Shown here: positions 1 through 11,810 of the stretch, in pieces
How the letters are laid out: every line of letters begins with the position of its first letter
How positions within the stretch are numbered: position 1 is the first letter of the stretch
Assembly (NCBI GenBank): GCA_018894105.1
Contig: CM032126.1
Location: 9,017,001 to 9,081,000 of the forward strand
Reading direction: 5' to 3'
DNA: 64,000 nt
Source of the DNA: Jacaranda mimosifolia
Lineage: Eukaryota; Streptophyta; Magnoliopsida; Lamiales; Bignoniaceae
Notes under the pieces: model-generated
What the model saw: the letters and a program-made list of their open reading frames with translations, nothing else
Database searches by the model: none
What the model was told of the DNA's origin: nothing
Program-made: the position numbers and the translations under genes

Positions 1-1236
1 ACTACTTCCCAGTGTTTAGGGTGTGCATGCAAGACTTGACAAGCAGAACCAATGTTCAAAATATCAAAACTCACAAGTGACTCTGGAAAAATTCACAATT
101 CCAATTGTCTCAGAAACTAATGTCCAAAAATTATGCAATTTTATATGTAGACCTAGATGAAATCTTCAACTTAACTTAGTCAACTTCAAGAATCAATCAT
201 GTATCAGAAAAAAATGATGGGCAGTAGGTGAGCTATCATTACTTGATAAGCAATTATAGGCATGCATAATTCACACAACTTCAGTTCAAGATATTCTGTT
301 AGGTGATTTAGACATCGGATTCGATCCTGGAATAGCATCAATTTTGAACACAGGGTAACCCAGGTAGCTCTTCAGGAAATAAATGAAGATATTCTCTGAC
401 ATCAGAATGAATTCCTACTTCGACAATATTTCATGTATTAACTATACACATAAGAAACCCAGTACATCCCTACCCTAGAGCTTCTAATGGTTGTAGAAAT
501 GAGATAAGGGGCCTAGATTGAATATGATGTACATTCTGGGTAATGGTGTTCAAGATCATCTTAGCAAGCTATGTGATTGATTGGTTATACTTGATATCCT
601 TGGTTTCTAATTTGCTATGTGCCCTATGCCATGAGATGGAAAAATCTGTGGGGAGTTAGGTTGTCACTTGTCAGCCAAGGAACAAGGTGAAATTGCATGC
701 TGATGAAGAATAAGGAAGAGAAATGGTGGGCACAATAAAACAGATTCCCGTATAATGATCCAGTGTATGAGAAGTAGTGTTTATTCAATGAATAACCTCA
801 GAACATCTTCTTAGGATGGATCACTTTCTTTGCCAGACAGTATTTTTTAATAAACAAGCTTTATTGATGTTGGAATTTGGCAGTCCAACACGGGGGGGCA
901 ATGACGACAACCAATGTCATGGGTATTCTTGATATTCAAAGTTGAAACCAATAGATGAACTTCGTTTACCATTCTGTCTGGCACTTATTCTGAACAGTAA
1001 CTAATCCTGTTCATTTCAATCAATACATACATAACATAGCATTTAAGTTCATGTAGAAAATCTCACTTAAGGATAGTAACTTATTTTCACTTCCCTTATT
1101 TAATCCTTCAAAGTTCACCCAACAATGCTGTCGATTCACAATCTACAGGAAAGAAAGCAACTATGGCCAAGTTAAAGTAAAAAGAAATAAAAGAATAAAC
1201 CTGATAACTTTAGCCTCAGAGCTGACTGCACCCCGC
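1..1236. other. 3' flank of the Dabb gene, no separate gene seen
   Basis: No coding region is recognisable on either strand. It lies downstream of the minus-strand Dabb gene and probably holds its 3' UTR. On the minus strand a TTTATT on the plus strand at 860-865 reads as an AATAAA signal about 375 bases past the stop. A possible short 3' UTR intron (minus-strand GT at 1200, AG ending at 1143, 58 bases) is visible but is shorter than most plant introns, so it is only tentative. Confidence 0.4.
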
Positions 1237-2058
1237 CTAAAGGCTGGCAGCTTGAACTGATGCTTCCACGAGGTAATCCAACACCAAAACACCATCAAGA
1301 AACTGCCTAACCTTTTCCTTCTGCATATTCGCGAGCTCCGACTCCGAATCCAACTCCTCTAAGTCCTTCTGTTCCTTGAAAACCGCAATGGAACCGATCG
1401 AAAAGCCCTTGGCCCTCCCTGGCGAAAAGTTCTCGCCGACTGTCAGCTGCTCAATCGAAGGAAATTTCTCCTTAATCCCCCTCACAACCCCCAAAACCTC
1501 GCTTTTCCCGTTCTCCCCTCCGTCTTCCTTCAACTTCAAAATCGTTAACCGCATGGCCGAGCCGGGAGAAACAGCCGCCGAACCGGAGAAGTCATCTGCG
1601 ACCCAATCAACCGCCATGATGTCATCGAGAATAGGTTTAACATAATTAGAAACCACGCTGACGTGGGTCGGGTGATCCGAGTAGGTAGCCAAGTCGGTTT
1701 TCGATCGGTACCGAGAGTGGAGCATGTGCGTAAAGGTGAGAGAACTGGAGCGGCATCGGGTAACTGGACCGGCGGAGATGTGGAGGACCGAGTCAAGGGA
1801 GATGAGGCCGTTGAGATTGCTGATCATGGCGTTGACGGCGGAAGGGTCAGTGTCGGGCTTGACTTTGAAAAGCACGATGTGTTCGATGATTTGGTTGGGA
1901 TTAGAATGGGAATCGGAAGACGACATTCTGATGGAGGAAGAAGATCGGAGAGGGAATCGGCAATAGGAAATTAAGGGTTTGCGGAGGAGAGCGGCGGAGG
2001 GGCGGCGGTGAGGAATGGAGGGCAAGTGCGTGCGGGCTGCGGCTATCATGCTTAACAT
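1237..2058 (-). CDS. Stress-responsive A/B-barrel (Dabb) domain protein
   Basis: Intronless ORF of 273 residues from the chosen start. It has two Dabb-type halves: the first begins with HIVLFKVKPDTDP (about residue 60) and runs through HSRYRSKTDLATYSDHPTHV; the second begins near MRLTILKLKEDGG and ends in VLVLDYLVEA. This tandem arrangement matches the plant family of Arabidopsis At2g31670 (UP3). The frame is open up to 2133, but the ATG at 2058 gives an N-terminus (MLSMIAAART...) rich in Arg and Ser, poor in acid residues and followed by MSSSDS, like the family. The ATG at 2133 would lie inside a possible transposon end. The ATG at 1926 (MSSSDS) is the other candidate. The last residues are ASL, resembling the SSL-type peroxisomal signal reported for UP3. 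Dabb proteins form dimeric barrels; the biochemical role of this plant group is not settled. The N-terminal stretch could instead be a plastid or mitochondrial presequence. Confidence 0.88.
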   Translation of the reverse strand: MLSMIAAARTHLPSIPHRRPSAALLRKPLISYCRFPLRSSSSIRMSSSDSHSNPNQIIEHIVLFKVKPDTDPSAVNAMISNLNGLISLDSVLHISAGPVTRCRSSSLTFTHMLHSRYRSKTDLATYSDHPTHVSVVSNYVKPILDDIMAVDWVADDFSGSAAVSPGSAMRLTILKLKEDGGENGKSEVLGVVRGIKEKFPSIEQLTVGENFSPGRAKGFSIGSIAVFKEQKDLEELDSESELANMQKEKVRQFLDGVLVLDYLVEASVQAASL

Positions 2059-2120
2059 CGTCTGACCGAATCGAGACCCAAGTGGGATTAGGGTCAATGT
2101 TATTGTAATTGCCTTATTGG

Positions 2121-2715
2121 GGTTTTTTGGCATTATACAACCTTCAGCTACAATATATTAGCATTTTATACCTGTAAATTGCAAAAATAAAAGAATACAC
2201 CCTTAACATACTGACTTTTTGGTTCATTTCACCCCAAATCAATTTCCCACAGAAATTCCCATGAAAAAGTGCCCTCCAACATAATATTCATTTAAAGTCG
2301 ATTGAGTCGTAATTTGCAATATTGGAGACAACATGCGAAAGGTAATTAAATTTTTGCGTTAAACATTTTGGCTACAACAACATTTATTTTAAATTAATTA
2401 TAAATTGATAATTTTACGTACTGGAATAAAAAAGAATTATGATAAAGGAGTACTTGAAGACTAGGCTAAATTTGTTGTATGCAACATTGTAAACTCTGTC
2501 GTTATTGATGACTTTAATTGATGAATTTGCCCTCAACAGGCCAATTTAACCAAATTTTCATATAATTTTTTTTGCCGAAAATTGGTTGTGAGGTGCATTA
2601 TGCCAAGGAGTTGCCATTTGGAGGGTGTATTATACCATTTTGTAATTTAAAAGTTCAAAATACCAATAAACTTACAATTCGAGGGTGCAAAATGCAAAAT
2701 GCCAAACAAAAAACC
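2121..2715. repeat. Possible small terminal-inverted-repeat element upstream of the Dabb gene
   Basis: The left edge reads GGTTTTTTGGCATTATAC. The right edge, on the opposite strand, reads GGTTTTTTGTTTGGCATTTTG. Inside, both ends carry related phrases about CACCCT and a TACAAAATGG/TTGCAAAA segment in inverted order. No clear target duplication was found, so this may be an old MITE or chance similarity. If real, its left end overlaps the most upstream in-frame ATG (2133) of the Dabb gene. Confidence 0.3.
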
Positions 2716-3892
2716 ATTATTATCAAACATAGCAAATAAAAAATCAAAACAATTTTTCTTCTGTCATGAAAGAGAGGACAAATTTTCCTTCTATCTTCTA
2801 TTTGATTTCATGAATATATTATATGTGTATTAAATATTTTGTTATAAAAATAATTCATTCAAAATCAAATACACTAGGTGTAAATACAATAAATTGAAAT
2901 AGGAGATGAATAAGGAATGAAATAGATAATTCAAAGTGTTTCGAGGCGTGGTGACAGAGCAATAATGGAAATATTTTTCTATAATTATACACATTATTCT
3001 AAATTATTCTTTCAACAGAATATAATTTTGATTTATATAGAAAAATTACGTATATATATTGTCAATGAAATATGATAATTGCACATCAATTAATGATGAG
3101 GGAATTTGATGGTTGTTGATGTCCTCTCCATTTAAAAAAATAAAATATGGCACTATTGGGTGGGAAAAATATTAACTCAAATTTGAAATTGGAGCCAAAT
3201 CAAACTTAAGAACATAGAGATGGATTCAATCTCAAAAACTTGATACTTGAAGGAATCTTTGTTATCGTAAATTAGAAAGAGGAGCGTATAAGAATGATGC
3301 TTGTGCAACGAAGAAAACCATCAAAGAATAGAGAGGAAAATTTTCTAGAGAGAAAAGAGATTCATCAAGAGTTGAACAAAGGTGGAGAGCGAATTAGGAA
3401 AGATCCCTTTGGTCATAGTTTGATCTCTTTCCTTTTAACTTAGAGTTGAATTCCTAACTTCAGTATAATTGGATTATATTTAATTATCCACTTGTAAATA
3501 ATAGTGAATTAGTTTTTTATTATGATATATCTGTTTTTGTGATTTAACTGCTTTGTTTCTCATTTTTTATTTTTAATGAATTCATGGGTTATGTCTTTTC
3601 TTTCTAGTTTATTTATTTTTAATGAATCTATTTGTGTGATTGACACCCTATTTTCTTCATTTTATCATTTGTTGGCGATGTGCACCCTTATACTTCCAAT
3701 TACTCAGAATCTTATCATTATTTGTTTGTTAGTATCACAATAAAGTGATGATTTTAATTTCCTTCTTTTTCACCGAAAGATCTTTGAATTTTCGGTGGAA
3801 ACTTAATTTTTTCTTAAGTAATTTCTATAAATTTACTTTAATTACACATGTAACCTGTTGATACGCCTTGTATATAAAATAACACATACTTA
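2716..3892. other. AT-rich intergenic DNA, nothing recognised
   Basis: No ORF with family features, no inverted-repeat ends and no RNA gene could be seen on either strand. Confidence 0.5.
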
Positions 3893-3999
3893 TAGTACAA
3901 CAAAATTACGAACAAATGGAATAATAGTTTAAAATAAAATATAATTTTATAAATATAAATTTTAAAAGTTATAATTCATAATTACAAAAGCAAAGGAAA

Positions 4000-5036
4000 A
4001 AATCCTATCTACTGGCCTCTAGCATCATCATCACCGAAGTCAAAATATTCATCCTACTGCTGGTGGTGGTCATGCTCGCCCTACTACAGTAAAAACTGCT
4101 GGTGGTAAGGCGTGGGGGTGGATGCAAGCCACGGGAAGTTAACGGAGCATTCCTCTACATGAATGGTTGAACGATCATATTTGCATAGTGCCCAATTGCT
4201 CAGAGAACATGCTATGCATATCCTATAGACCAGCCTGCAAACCAACCTCCAAGTGTGCCACCAACTAGGTTGTAGCTAATGTACTAGGCTCCTCCTAAGG
4301 GGCGCTGGAATAGGAGGGCGACTTTTGGTAGCTCAACCCACAAACTCGCCATTTCTTGTTGAGGCCACCCATAGTTTGAGTCCACAACTCAGCCTAAGAT
4401 TGTTAGGTCTCTGCACTGTCCCTAACACCCTTTAACTGAGATTGAGACTGTGGCGCCTGCTGGAAGCTCTCCTGCAAGGCATAAAATTTTAAAAAAAAAT
4501 GAATCAAAAATAATGTATCTAAAATGATTTTATGTCATATGTAATAAACTTACAACAGTTCTCCTTGCTCTCTCGTCCACCCAACTCCTATTGGCCCACC
4601 TCTAATGGACAAGGGCAAAAATCTCTACCATCGGGGGCTCTTTGCAACTCCCAAGCCTACATATAAAACAAGAATTAATATAAGTGTTTTATATATTCAT
4701 AGTACTAAACTATAATGAATATAAGAAAAAATTTCGGCAAAGCCTCTCATAAAATCAGTCTTTACCCAAAAAATAAAACTCAATAACCAAATAAATAATA
4801 ACACATTATCATTTGGGAAGGGCACCAACCCTTTTCGACCAACCAAATAAACAAATAAGAAATCGGAAGGGCGCCAACCCTTCCTTATCAACTATGTCAT
4901 GCAAAGATTATAAACATAACATAAAGTGAAAAAAAATCCTAATGTAGAGTAAGTTTACTAAACACTAAAAGTTAGGAAACTTACTAAATGCTCGACATAT
5001 GTCTCGATGGATATGGAGGGATCCATGGGTCTCAGA
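4000..5036 (-). pseudogene. C-terminal part of CACTA-associated plant transposase ORF, broken
   Basis: Read on the minus strand from about 5036 down, the blocks ETHGSLHIHRDICRAF, RSWVDERARRTVV, ESFQQAPQSQSQ and AELWTQTMGGLNKKWRVCGL follow one another. These match the pattern of plant CACTA second-ORF proteins (VDERARR then TxGGxxKxRVYGL). The tail QQDEYFDFGDDDA is an acidic end also seen in that family. A GTAAGT donor follows ICRAFS at about 4985, and an acceptor-like TATATGTAG precedes GCTTGGGAGTTGC at about 4658, so an intron probably lies between. Several stops break the frame after the GGL block. Family similarity is from memory, not from a search. Confidence 0.55.
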
Positions 5037-5039
5037 AAT

Positions 5040-7010
5040 TCAGTTCTTTTTGGCCTGCGTGAGAAAACCAACTCCTTGAGGTATCTTCAGTAAAAATTCA
5101 GCTAAAAAAGGATTCGACAAGACCTCCAAAGTCACTGCCCAAAACAGAGGATCTCCAAAGGCTAGCAATCCAATTGTCTTGCCTCTAATGTAAAGATCCA
5201 CACACCAATACACAATCCTTTTCTTCTCAATATTAGCTAGAGAATAATGAGAAGAAATGCTTGGATGAAGGCTTGATTTGGAGGTAGGAGATGAAGAGAA
5301 GTGAAGCTTCAACATATGAGGCAACACTTGAGAATTTAGAGAGAAAATGAGAGAATTTAATTCACATAGAATGTAATACAAGCAAGCGTGTTGGCCACCT
5401 CTCTCTATATCTATATAGAGAGAGAGGATGGTGTGATGCCAAGCCTCAAGGGGTGGCGCCAACTAGCGTGCAAGTTGGCATGTGAATTTGAATTTCATTT
5501 GGAATATTCATTTCATCTCATGAAATATCGTCCAAATAAATTCTAATTCACATCAAATGAACATTTCATTTGAATTTTGCCTCCAAAATTAATTCTTCAT
5601 TTTAATTAAATTAAACACTTTAATTTAATTAATTAACTTTAACTTAAATCTTTAAATCAATTTGTTTAACTCATTAAGCAAGACATTGTTAACTTAATTC
5701 CAATTGTTAACTTGACCAATTGATAGTCATGCAGCACCAAATAAATAAATCTTTAAGTAATTGGTCTTAATTTAACAATTAAATTGATTAAGCCAAAAAT
5801 GACTACAACTTATATCAATCGGTCATGTAGGAGTTTTTCTAACTCTTAAAAAATTCCCCTTCATCAACTAGGATTTACAATTAGCTTTTGTGTGTGACCC
5901 ATTGGGTTCTACCATTTATTGGACATGGGCTCACAACTCTTTGTGACTTTAGAATATCGAATATTCACATTAGTTTAAACTCCTTTAAACTAATTGACTC
6001 AATTCAACTAATTTCCATTAGTTGAAGAGTACCCTAATTTCTATGGTCGATGTCCAACCTCAAGCTTATGGAGCCCAACTAATTGGTCGAAATGAATGCT
6101 TTGGAGAACCATTCTAGCTCTACGCGTACCGTGCAAATATTGTCCTTCCGTCTTCTATCCCCCTAAAGAGACTTAGGGCAAGATATTTGTTGGTTTCATA
6201 ACAGCCTCGATACTATGTTTTTATTCTCAATGTTCGATTTTCCTCTATGACCTCATCTTTGGAAAACTCCTTTTTCCAAATTGTCATACTACCTTGTGCA
6301 AGGATTTCTTGAAATTGATCATTATAGAATACTTGGGAGATGTATTCTCCCTTCACAATCACGAGGAGTCAGATCCCATCTTGGATCTCACAAACCTCCA
6401 TATCTAAATAGCTCATGCCCAATCTCCACCCATGCAACCCACTATGTGGTCAAGGATGAGTCAAAGCATGAAGACCTAAACACAAAGTTACCACAAATCC
6501 TCAGGTCAAAGGATTAATTATATGCACAAGCGTAAGCTGGAGAACTTTACCACTACGACTTGCCACTGCGGCTATCTAGTGGATTCTTTGGGCAAACCTT
6601 CAATACCTTGTTCTCTAACAAGCACCCATAACATGCATCCATATCTCATATGGCATTACTCATGAAACGGAACAACATCCAACCCTTGGATTTATGCATC
6701 GTTGCTGCAAGTTTATTCGGATCTTAAATGCCCTGTCTCATAAGGTCCTATGACTTGGAAGATTTAAGATCACGATTGTGTAAGACTTGTTTCATGATCA
6801 TCACAGAGTGTATTTGACCAAGTCCCATAGTCTTGTGTGATCTAGGGGCTTCAACCAAATTCCAATGAAGTAATTATAGAATAAGATGAAGAATTATAAT
6901 ATAGAATAAAAATGAAGATGGCCATTTAAAGAATATTATTCAATCAAGATTGTATCACTGGTGAAATAATTTACATGCCAATCTAATTTACTTGCGATGC
7001 ACTATTTTAA
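5040..7010 (-). mobile_element. LTR-like non-coding retroelement remnant nested in the CACTA element
   Basis: This block separates two consecutive parts of the CACTA transposase ORF, so it was inserted later. Read on the minus strand it is non-coding with a TATA-like CTATATAGATATAGAG around 5400-5420 followed by a transcribed-looking leader. The plus-strand stretch 6000-6850 is GC-richer and looks constrained, but has no long ORF. I infer an LTR or a large non-autonomous retroelement piece. Exact borders and target duplication were not resolved. The 140-residue minus-strand frame at 5040-5462 has no recognisable domain and I do not call it a gene. Confidence 0.4.
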
Positions 7011-7019
7011 TAGCGCGGA

Positions 7020-7886
7020 CTTCTTCTGAAAATTTTGGGATTATTAGTGTCGCTGAAGGGCATCCCAAGTGTCCTCGCCAATCTACTCTGGCCTTTTTCC
7101 TGTCTTACGGGCATGGCCATATATGTCACTCAGTCAGTAACCCCTTTTAGTGTCGAATGCCCTCTGAAAATGGCCCTCGTACTGGGGGTCCCAACGGACA
7201 TATCATTGTGAAAGAAAATGAAATCAGTTAATATACTTACAATATACAGACATAGTCAATTTGTAAAAGTAAATATATTAATAACATTTATATACTTTCC
7301 ACTCCCTAAACATCGAAGCTCAAAAGGCTTGGGGGATATCCAACCAGGTCCTATAGGGCCCTTGTATCTTGCTCTTGATTACCCTCATTAAGAACTTGGT
7401 AGCATAGAACAAGGGCATATATCTACATAAAAGTCTTAACATCAATATATAATTATTAAAACAATAATAAAATAACATTTATATAATAATTCAAACTCAC
7501 CTATAACGTCTCTCGGGACGCAAGTATACCCTGCCAGAACTGTGGGGGATTTGATCTCCCCCGCCCAATAGTTGGCCAGCTGAAAAATCAGCTATTTGTG
7601 ATGTTGTTGCTAATATGGAATGGTCGAGTAGAGCAATGAGGGACGGCTGAGTGCCAAGTGAAGTAGTGGATGGTGATGGAGTGCCTTAGGAGAAGTGGAT
7701 GGTAGATGGTAGCTGGGATGAATAATGTTGTTGTGAGGATGGGTATGGGTAATGGTATGTGGATGATCTTACAGCAGCAGAGGAGGTCATGAGTGATGGT
7801 GATGAAGAGGACAAAGGAGATGGAGTACTGTGGAGATGTGCGGGATGAAGGTGTGGGGTAGGCATAAAATGATGGCCAACCGACAT
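7020..7886 (-). pseudogene. N-terminal and central part of CACTA-associated plant transposase ORF, broken
   Basis: Minus strand. It begins at 7886 with a Ser/His/Pro-rich low-complexity stretch (66 codons). Further blocks are EIKSPTVLAGYTCVPRDVI (7500-7580), YMPLFYATKFLMRVIKSK and WLDIPQAF (7300-7420), and HFQRAFDTKRGY then LSDIYGHARKTGKRPE and IGEDTWDALQRH (7020-7200). The last block is a clear match in pattern to the Ptta/En/Spm plant transposase family (PF03004-like). Stops interrupt it after RGY, after RPE and after QRH. The next part of the same protein resumes below 5040, on the far side of the LTR-like insertion. Confidence 0.6.
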
Positions 7887-8510
7887 CGTGGTGGGAGATT
7901 GGTCGACTAGTAAGTGTGTTTGATGGGTTAGGAAAGTCCCCTTACCTTAACCAGAACCCTAACCTGGGTCGATGGCGCAGTTACATAAACCTAATAGTCT
8001 GCTATCTATAAAACAAAAACAAAGGGCACATATGGACAATAATTAATATTATTACAATAAATTAATATTTAAATATATGAAATACATAAAAACAGTTGAC
8101 AACTAAACTCAATAAGACACATTAATTTTCGTAGAAGTTTAGATATACTATATCATTCATTTATTTGATAAATTCTTCAATCTTTCTATCTACTTGGATC
8201 CGTCGATATAATAAGAGGGCAGTAATAATGTTACATTGGCATTTTCAATCTTTGATTGGTTGTCATTTACGTCAACGGATTCAGGTAGACAAAAAGACTG
8301 AAGAAAATTTGTAATGAATATATAAATTTTTATCGGGCATATGTTCAGCTATTAACCGATTATAGGAGTTGGAGACTCCTATAATGCTCATATTCTTCTA
8401 ATGAATTTTTATTTTTTATTTTTGGAAATAGGAGTCATTACATTATTCTGTTTTTTTTCAGGAGGGGGGGAGGGGTGTGGGGAGGTTGTTAGAATAACAC
8501 GTGACAATGA

Positions 8511-8693
8511 TTAAGTCCGTCTTGGTACTAAGGGGATTAGAGAGAATGGTTTTTGTGTGTGCACTAATATGGAGAATGGGTTTGGAATTAATAAATTCCA
8601 TGATTTTGACACACACTTGAACTTGATATGAGACTTTAAAGGCAACCTTGTAAGGATATTTTTCTCCACTTCTTGAGGTAAATATTCAAACAT
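8511..8693 (-). pseudogene. F-box protein gene fragment
   Basis: Sixty codons on the minus strand open with an F-box: LPQEVEKNILTRLPLKSH, then FKCVSKSWNLLI at residues 5-36, with the conserved LP, ILxRLP, FKCVSKSW pattern of plant SCF substrate receptors. The frame stops soon after the box and no kelch, LRR or FBA domain follows on either side. It sits inside the CACTA element, between the transposase pieces and the right terminus. It may be a captured gene scrap or an independent insertion. It is too short to act as an F-box receptor. Confidence 0.6.
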
Positions 8694-9129
8694 TGTGAAG
8701 ATGAGATTATGAAATTTTTATTTTTTATGTTTCAAACTTTTGAAAATCTTTGAGATAGATGGGGTTAAGATGAGTTTGAACGAGGAGTTAGTTGGTACAA
8801 TAGCCTATTCTGTAATTAGAGGCAATGACAATTCGATTATACTAGGAAATATATATCATGTTTAGTTAAATATTTAGTCATTTAAGCTTAAAATAATTTG
8901 TAAGATGAAACATTTAGAATAAGACAGAATTTAGTTTCGTAAATCTACCTTGGTTATTTCGAATAGTCTAAATTATCTTATGTGATCTTTTTGAGTGTTT
9001 AGCCTCGATAGTATTTCTTTATGACCTTAATGTTATCGTTTCCTGAGCTACCTTGGCTATTTTGGGTAGTCTAAGTTATCCTATACGAAATTCTTTTGCA
9101 ACTCCCTGTTTCAATCCTAGACTCAATTT

Positions 9130-9620
9130 TAAACTAAGTAATATAAATATCAAACCCAATCCAAACTCAAATATCAAATTAACTAAATAAACTAAATATC
9201 AATATCAAATTAGACTAAACTAAACATACTAACAATATCATATTAACTAAAATAAATATCAATTCTAAACTACACATACTAACAACATCAATACTAAACT
9301 AAATATCAATGCTAAACTAATATCAAATTAACTAAAATAAACTAAATATCAATATCATATTAGACTAGGCTAAACATACCAACACACTAACAAATCAAAT
9401 TAACTAAATAAACTAAATATCAATATCAAATTAGACAAAACTAAACATATTAACAATATCAAATTAACTAAACTAAACATATTAACAATATCAAATTAAC
9501 ATATCAATTACTAACAAATTACCAATATCGAACAAACAATTCAAAAACATACTAGCAATATCATACTGCTAACAATAAATCATACTAAATTAACATACTA
9601 ACATAAAAAAACTAACTCAA
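9130..9620. repeat. Irregular AT-rich repeat inside the CACTA element
   Basis: Variants of the phrases ACTAAATATCAATATCAAATTAG, CTAAACATACTAACAATATC and AAATTAACTAAA recur about ten times in direct orientation with irregular spacing. No coding potential. The repeats lie in what looks like an intron downstream of a minus-strand leader exon (about 9665-9856, ending ATGCATCA followed by GTGAGT). Confidence 0.5.
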
Positions 9621-10445
9621 TAAACAAAGATATAAACAAAGTAAAGGAAAAGAATAACTCACTGATGCATGGGGAACGGCGACGACGCGGTGAGCTCACG
9701 GGCGGGTGGGCGAATGGTGACAGAAGCAGCGGCGGACAACGCTGGCGAAAAGGGTGGAAACAGTTTGGGGGTTGATGAGGGAGGGAGAAGAAGAAATCGA
9801 AAGAAAGAAATCGAGAAAAAGAAAGAGCCGGCGTCTGATTTTATTAAGTTTTCCAACGAAAATTTTCATCGAAAAATAACTTTTATTAAAAAGAAAGGGA
9901 TTCAAATTTATGATGAATATTCTGTTAGGAAATATCCATCAGCAAATGTCTCTGACGGAACATCCATTGTATTTCCCCTCTGATTTCTAATAAACTCATG
10001 TATCCTCGTAAAATCGTCGAAAATTTTCGAGGGAGATATTCTGTCAGAAATTTCCGTCGGAAAAGCTGTATTTTTTTGTACTGATATCTTGGATATTTAT
10101 GCAATACATAGCCCTTTTATACTTGTGATGTTAGTGGAGATGGACGCTGCAGTGATCAATGGTCGGATGGTTTAGAGTCAGTTCAATTTGTGGGAAACTT
10201 GAAACAAAATCAAAACTACCCATCTTCAAATAATACCTACAACTCGGGTGGAAGACAATAACCCAATTTTTCGTGGAATCAATTAAGGGCAATCTTGTGC
10301 ATCTTATCCCATCCAACCTTCAAGCTTTCAGTTCAAAACAACCGTCAGTGCAAGAAACCCATATAAGCCAACAAGCACAAGACATAAGACATAAACAGTA
10401 AATCCCAAGCAGCCTTGTCGAGTGGCACAGAATCCAATCCTGAAA

Positions 10446-11068
10446 TAGGGTGAGAATAAGTTAGGTTAAGCTAGGCTTTGTTTTAAATAAATTAGGCTTA
10501 TTGCATAAATTATAAGTTTAAGTCTAACCCATTACCTGGCACATTCTTTTTTTAAAGGTTTGGCCTGGCCAGAAAAAACTTATTTTAGTTAATATTCTAA
10601 TTATACTTAAATTTTATATAGGTTCAAGTTTTTAATAGGTTTAGGCCTTAATAGGCATATGAATTCTATAATTTATATTAAGCAAAAATAATTGATAATT
10701 ATAATACATTTATTTAAATAAAAAGAAAAGCATAACCAAACATTATTCTAAGTTAAACAAAAAATTTGAAATAAAATGGTTATGTATTAATTAAGAACAC
10801 AATATATAACTATATAAAATTAATAAAATTAATTAATATAAAATATAAAAGCGATTATATAAGTATATAAATATTTAAATATATATATTATAATATAATT
10901 AAATTATATAGGCCAGCCTGATAGATTTTATAAGTTTTTTTAAAAGCCTATATCTAGCCTTTTTAACTAAATATACTTTTTTAAAAACCTAAATTTGATT
11001 TATTTATTAAATAAATTAGACCAAGTTATGCCTCAAATAGGCTAAGCGGTAGGGTATTCCCATCCCTA
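10446..11068. mobile_element. Non-autonomous hAT-like element (TAGGG TIR)
   Basis: The left end reads TAGGGTGAGAATAAGTTAGG and the right end, reversed, TAGGGATGGGAATACC. Internal sequence is largely complementary end to end (AGGCTTTG/TAGGCC, CTAGGC). Flanks TCCTGAAA and TGTAGAAA share 5 of 8 bases, so the target duplication is decayed or wrong. No ORF. Confidence 0.45.
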
Positions 11069-11076
11069 TGTAGAAA

Positions 11077-11768
11077 TGACATTTGCTAGGCAATCATTTG
11101 AAGGAATATGAGGGAGTTGCAAGAATTGACAGATTACTATACTTACAGTTTCTTTAGAAAAAGAATAAAAATAAGGGCGAATATAAATATATATATATAT
11201 ATATATATATGATTTAATACTAAAACTGTACTTTATGCAACTACAATGCTAATTTTCAGCCTCATATTTCTATGTGAAAAGAATATAAAAGAAAAGATGT
11301 TGCGGTTTAATGTTTGGATGAGGTCCTGATAGAAGTTATTTTTCAAATAAATTGTTCCCCCAAACACACGAGTGGTATTTTTAGAAGATGTAACAATATA
11401 ATGACAAATTTTCAATAGAAAAAAGTAAAAAACTTTGGACATTAGTTCTCATTGTTTTTAATTTTAGTATTCAAAAATTATAATTATTTGGGAATAAATA
11501 AACATAGCTTTTATGCATAATTTGGATAGAATCTATAAATTGTGTTAAAGTCTCAACTAAAATAAATGAATCAAATAAAAGTGCATATAGGATAATCAAA
11601 ATCAAGTTATTTTAAATTTTAAAAAAAATGATGATAAGTTGTAGTGCACGAGTAAAAACTAGTTCATCGATATTTGGCAGTTGATTTTTATGGAAAATTA
11701 TTAAAATTTCTAAATTCTTTTATATAATAAAAACTCATCAAAAAATACATTCCACATACATTTGTTCC

Positions 11769-11810
<42 letters not shown>

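Larger units (their letters stand above)
3893..10083 (-). mobile_element. Degenerate CACTA-type (En/Spm-like) DNA transposon
   Basis: The left end reads TAGTACAACAAAATTACG and the right end, on the minus strand, CAGTACAAAAAAATACAG (13 of 18 match). Flanking triplets are TTA and ATA, so a 3-bp target duplication is at best imperfect. The right 250 bp hold repeated motifs of the type TTTCCGTCGGAAA and GAAAATTTTCGAGGG, like CACTA subterminal repeats. The inside carries minus-strand remains of the plant Ptta/En/Spm transposase-family ORF (4000-5036 and 7020-7886). The order of these pieces, the F-box scrap and the LTR-like insertion indicate one old element with nested insertions. The TIR starts CAGTA rather than CACTA, so superfamily assignment rests mainly on the protein. 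Confidence 0.6.

Noticed and set aside
1376..1974. Open frames on the plus strand across the Dabb gene
   Set aside because: They are shadows of the minus-strand gene, which has the recognisable domains.
5040..5462. 140-codon minus-strand frame
   Set aside because: No recognisable domain. It lies in the LTR-like non-coding block behind a TATA-like signal, so it is more likely leader sequence.
9669..9983. 104-codon plus-strand frame rich in Glu, Lys and Gly
   Set aside because: It spans the minus-strand leader and subterminal repeats of the CACTA element; composition reflects CT-rich leader sequence read backwards.
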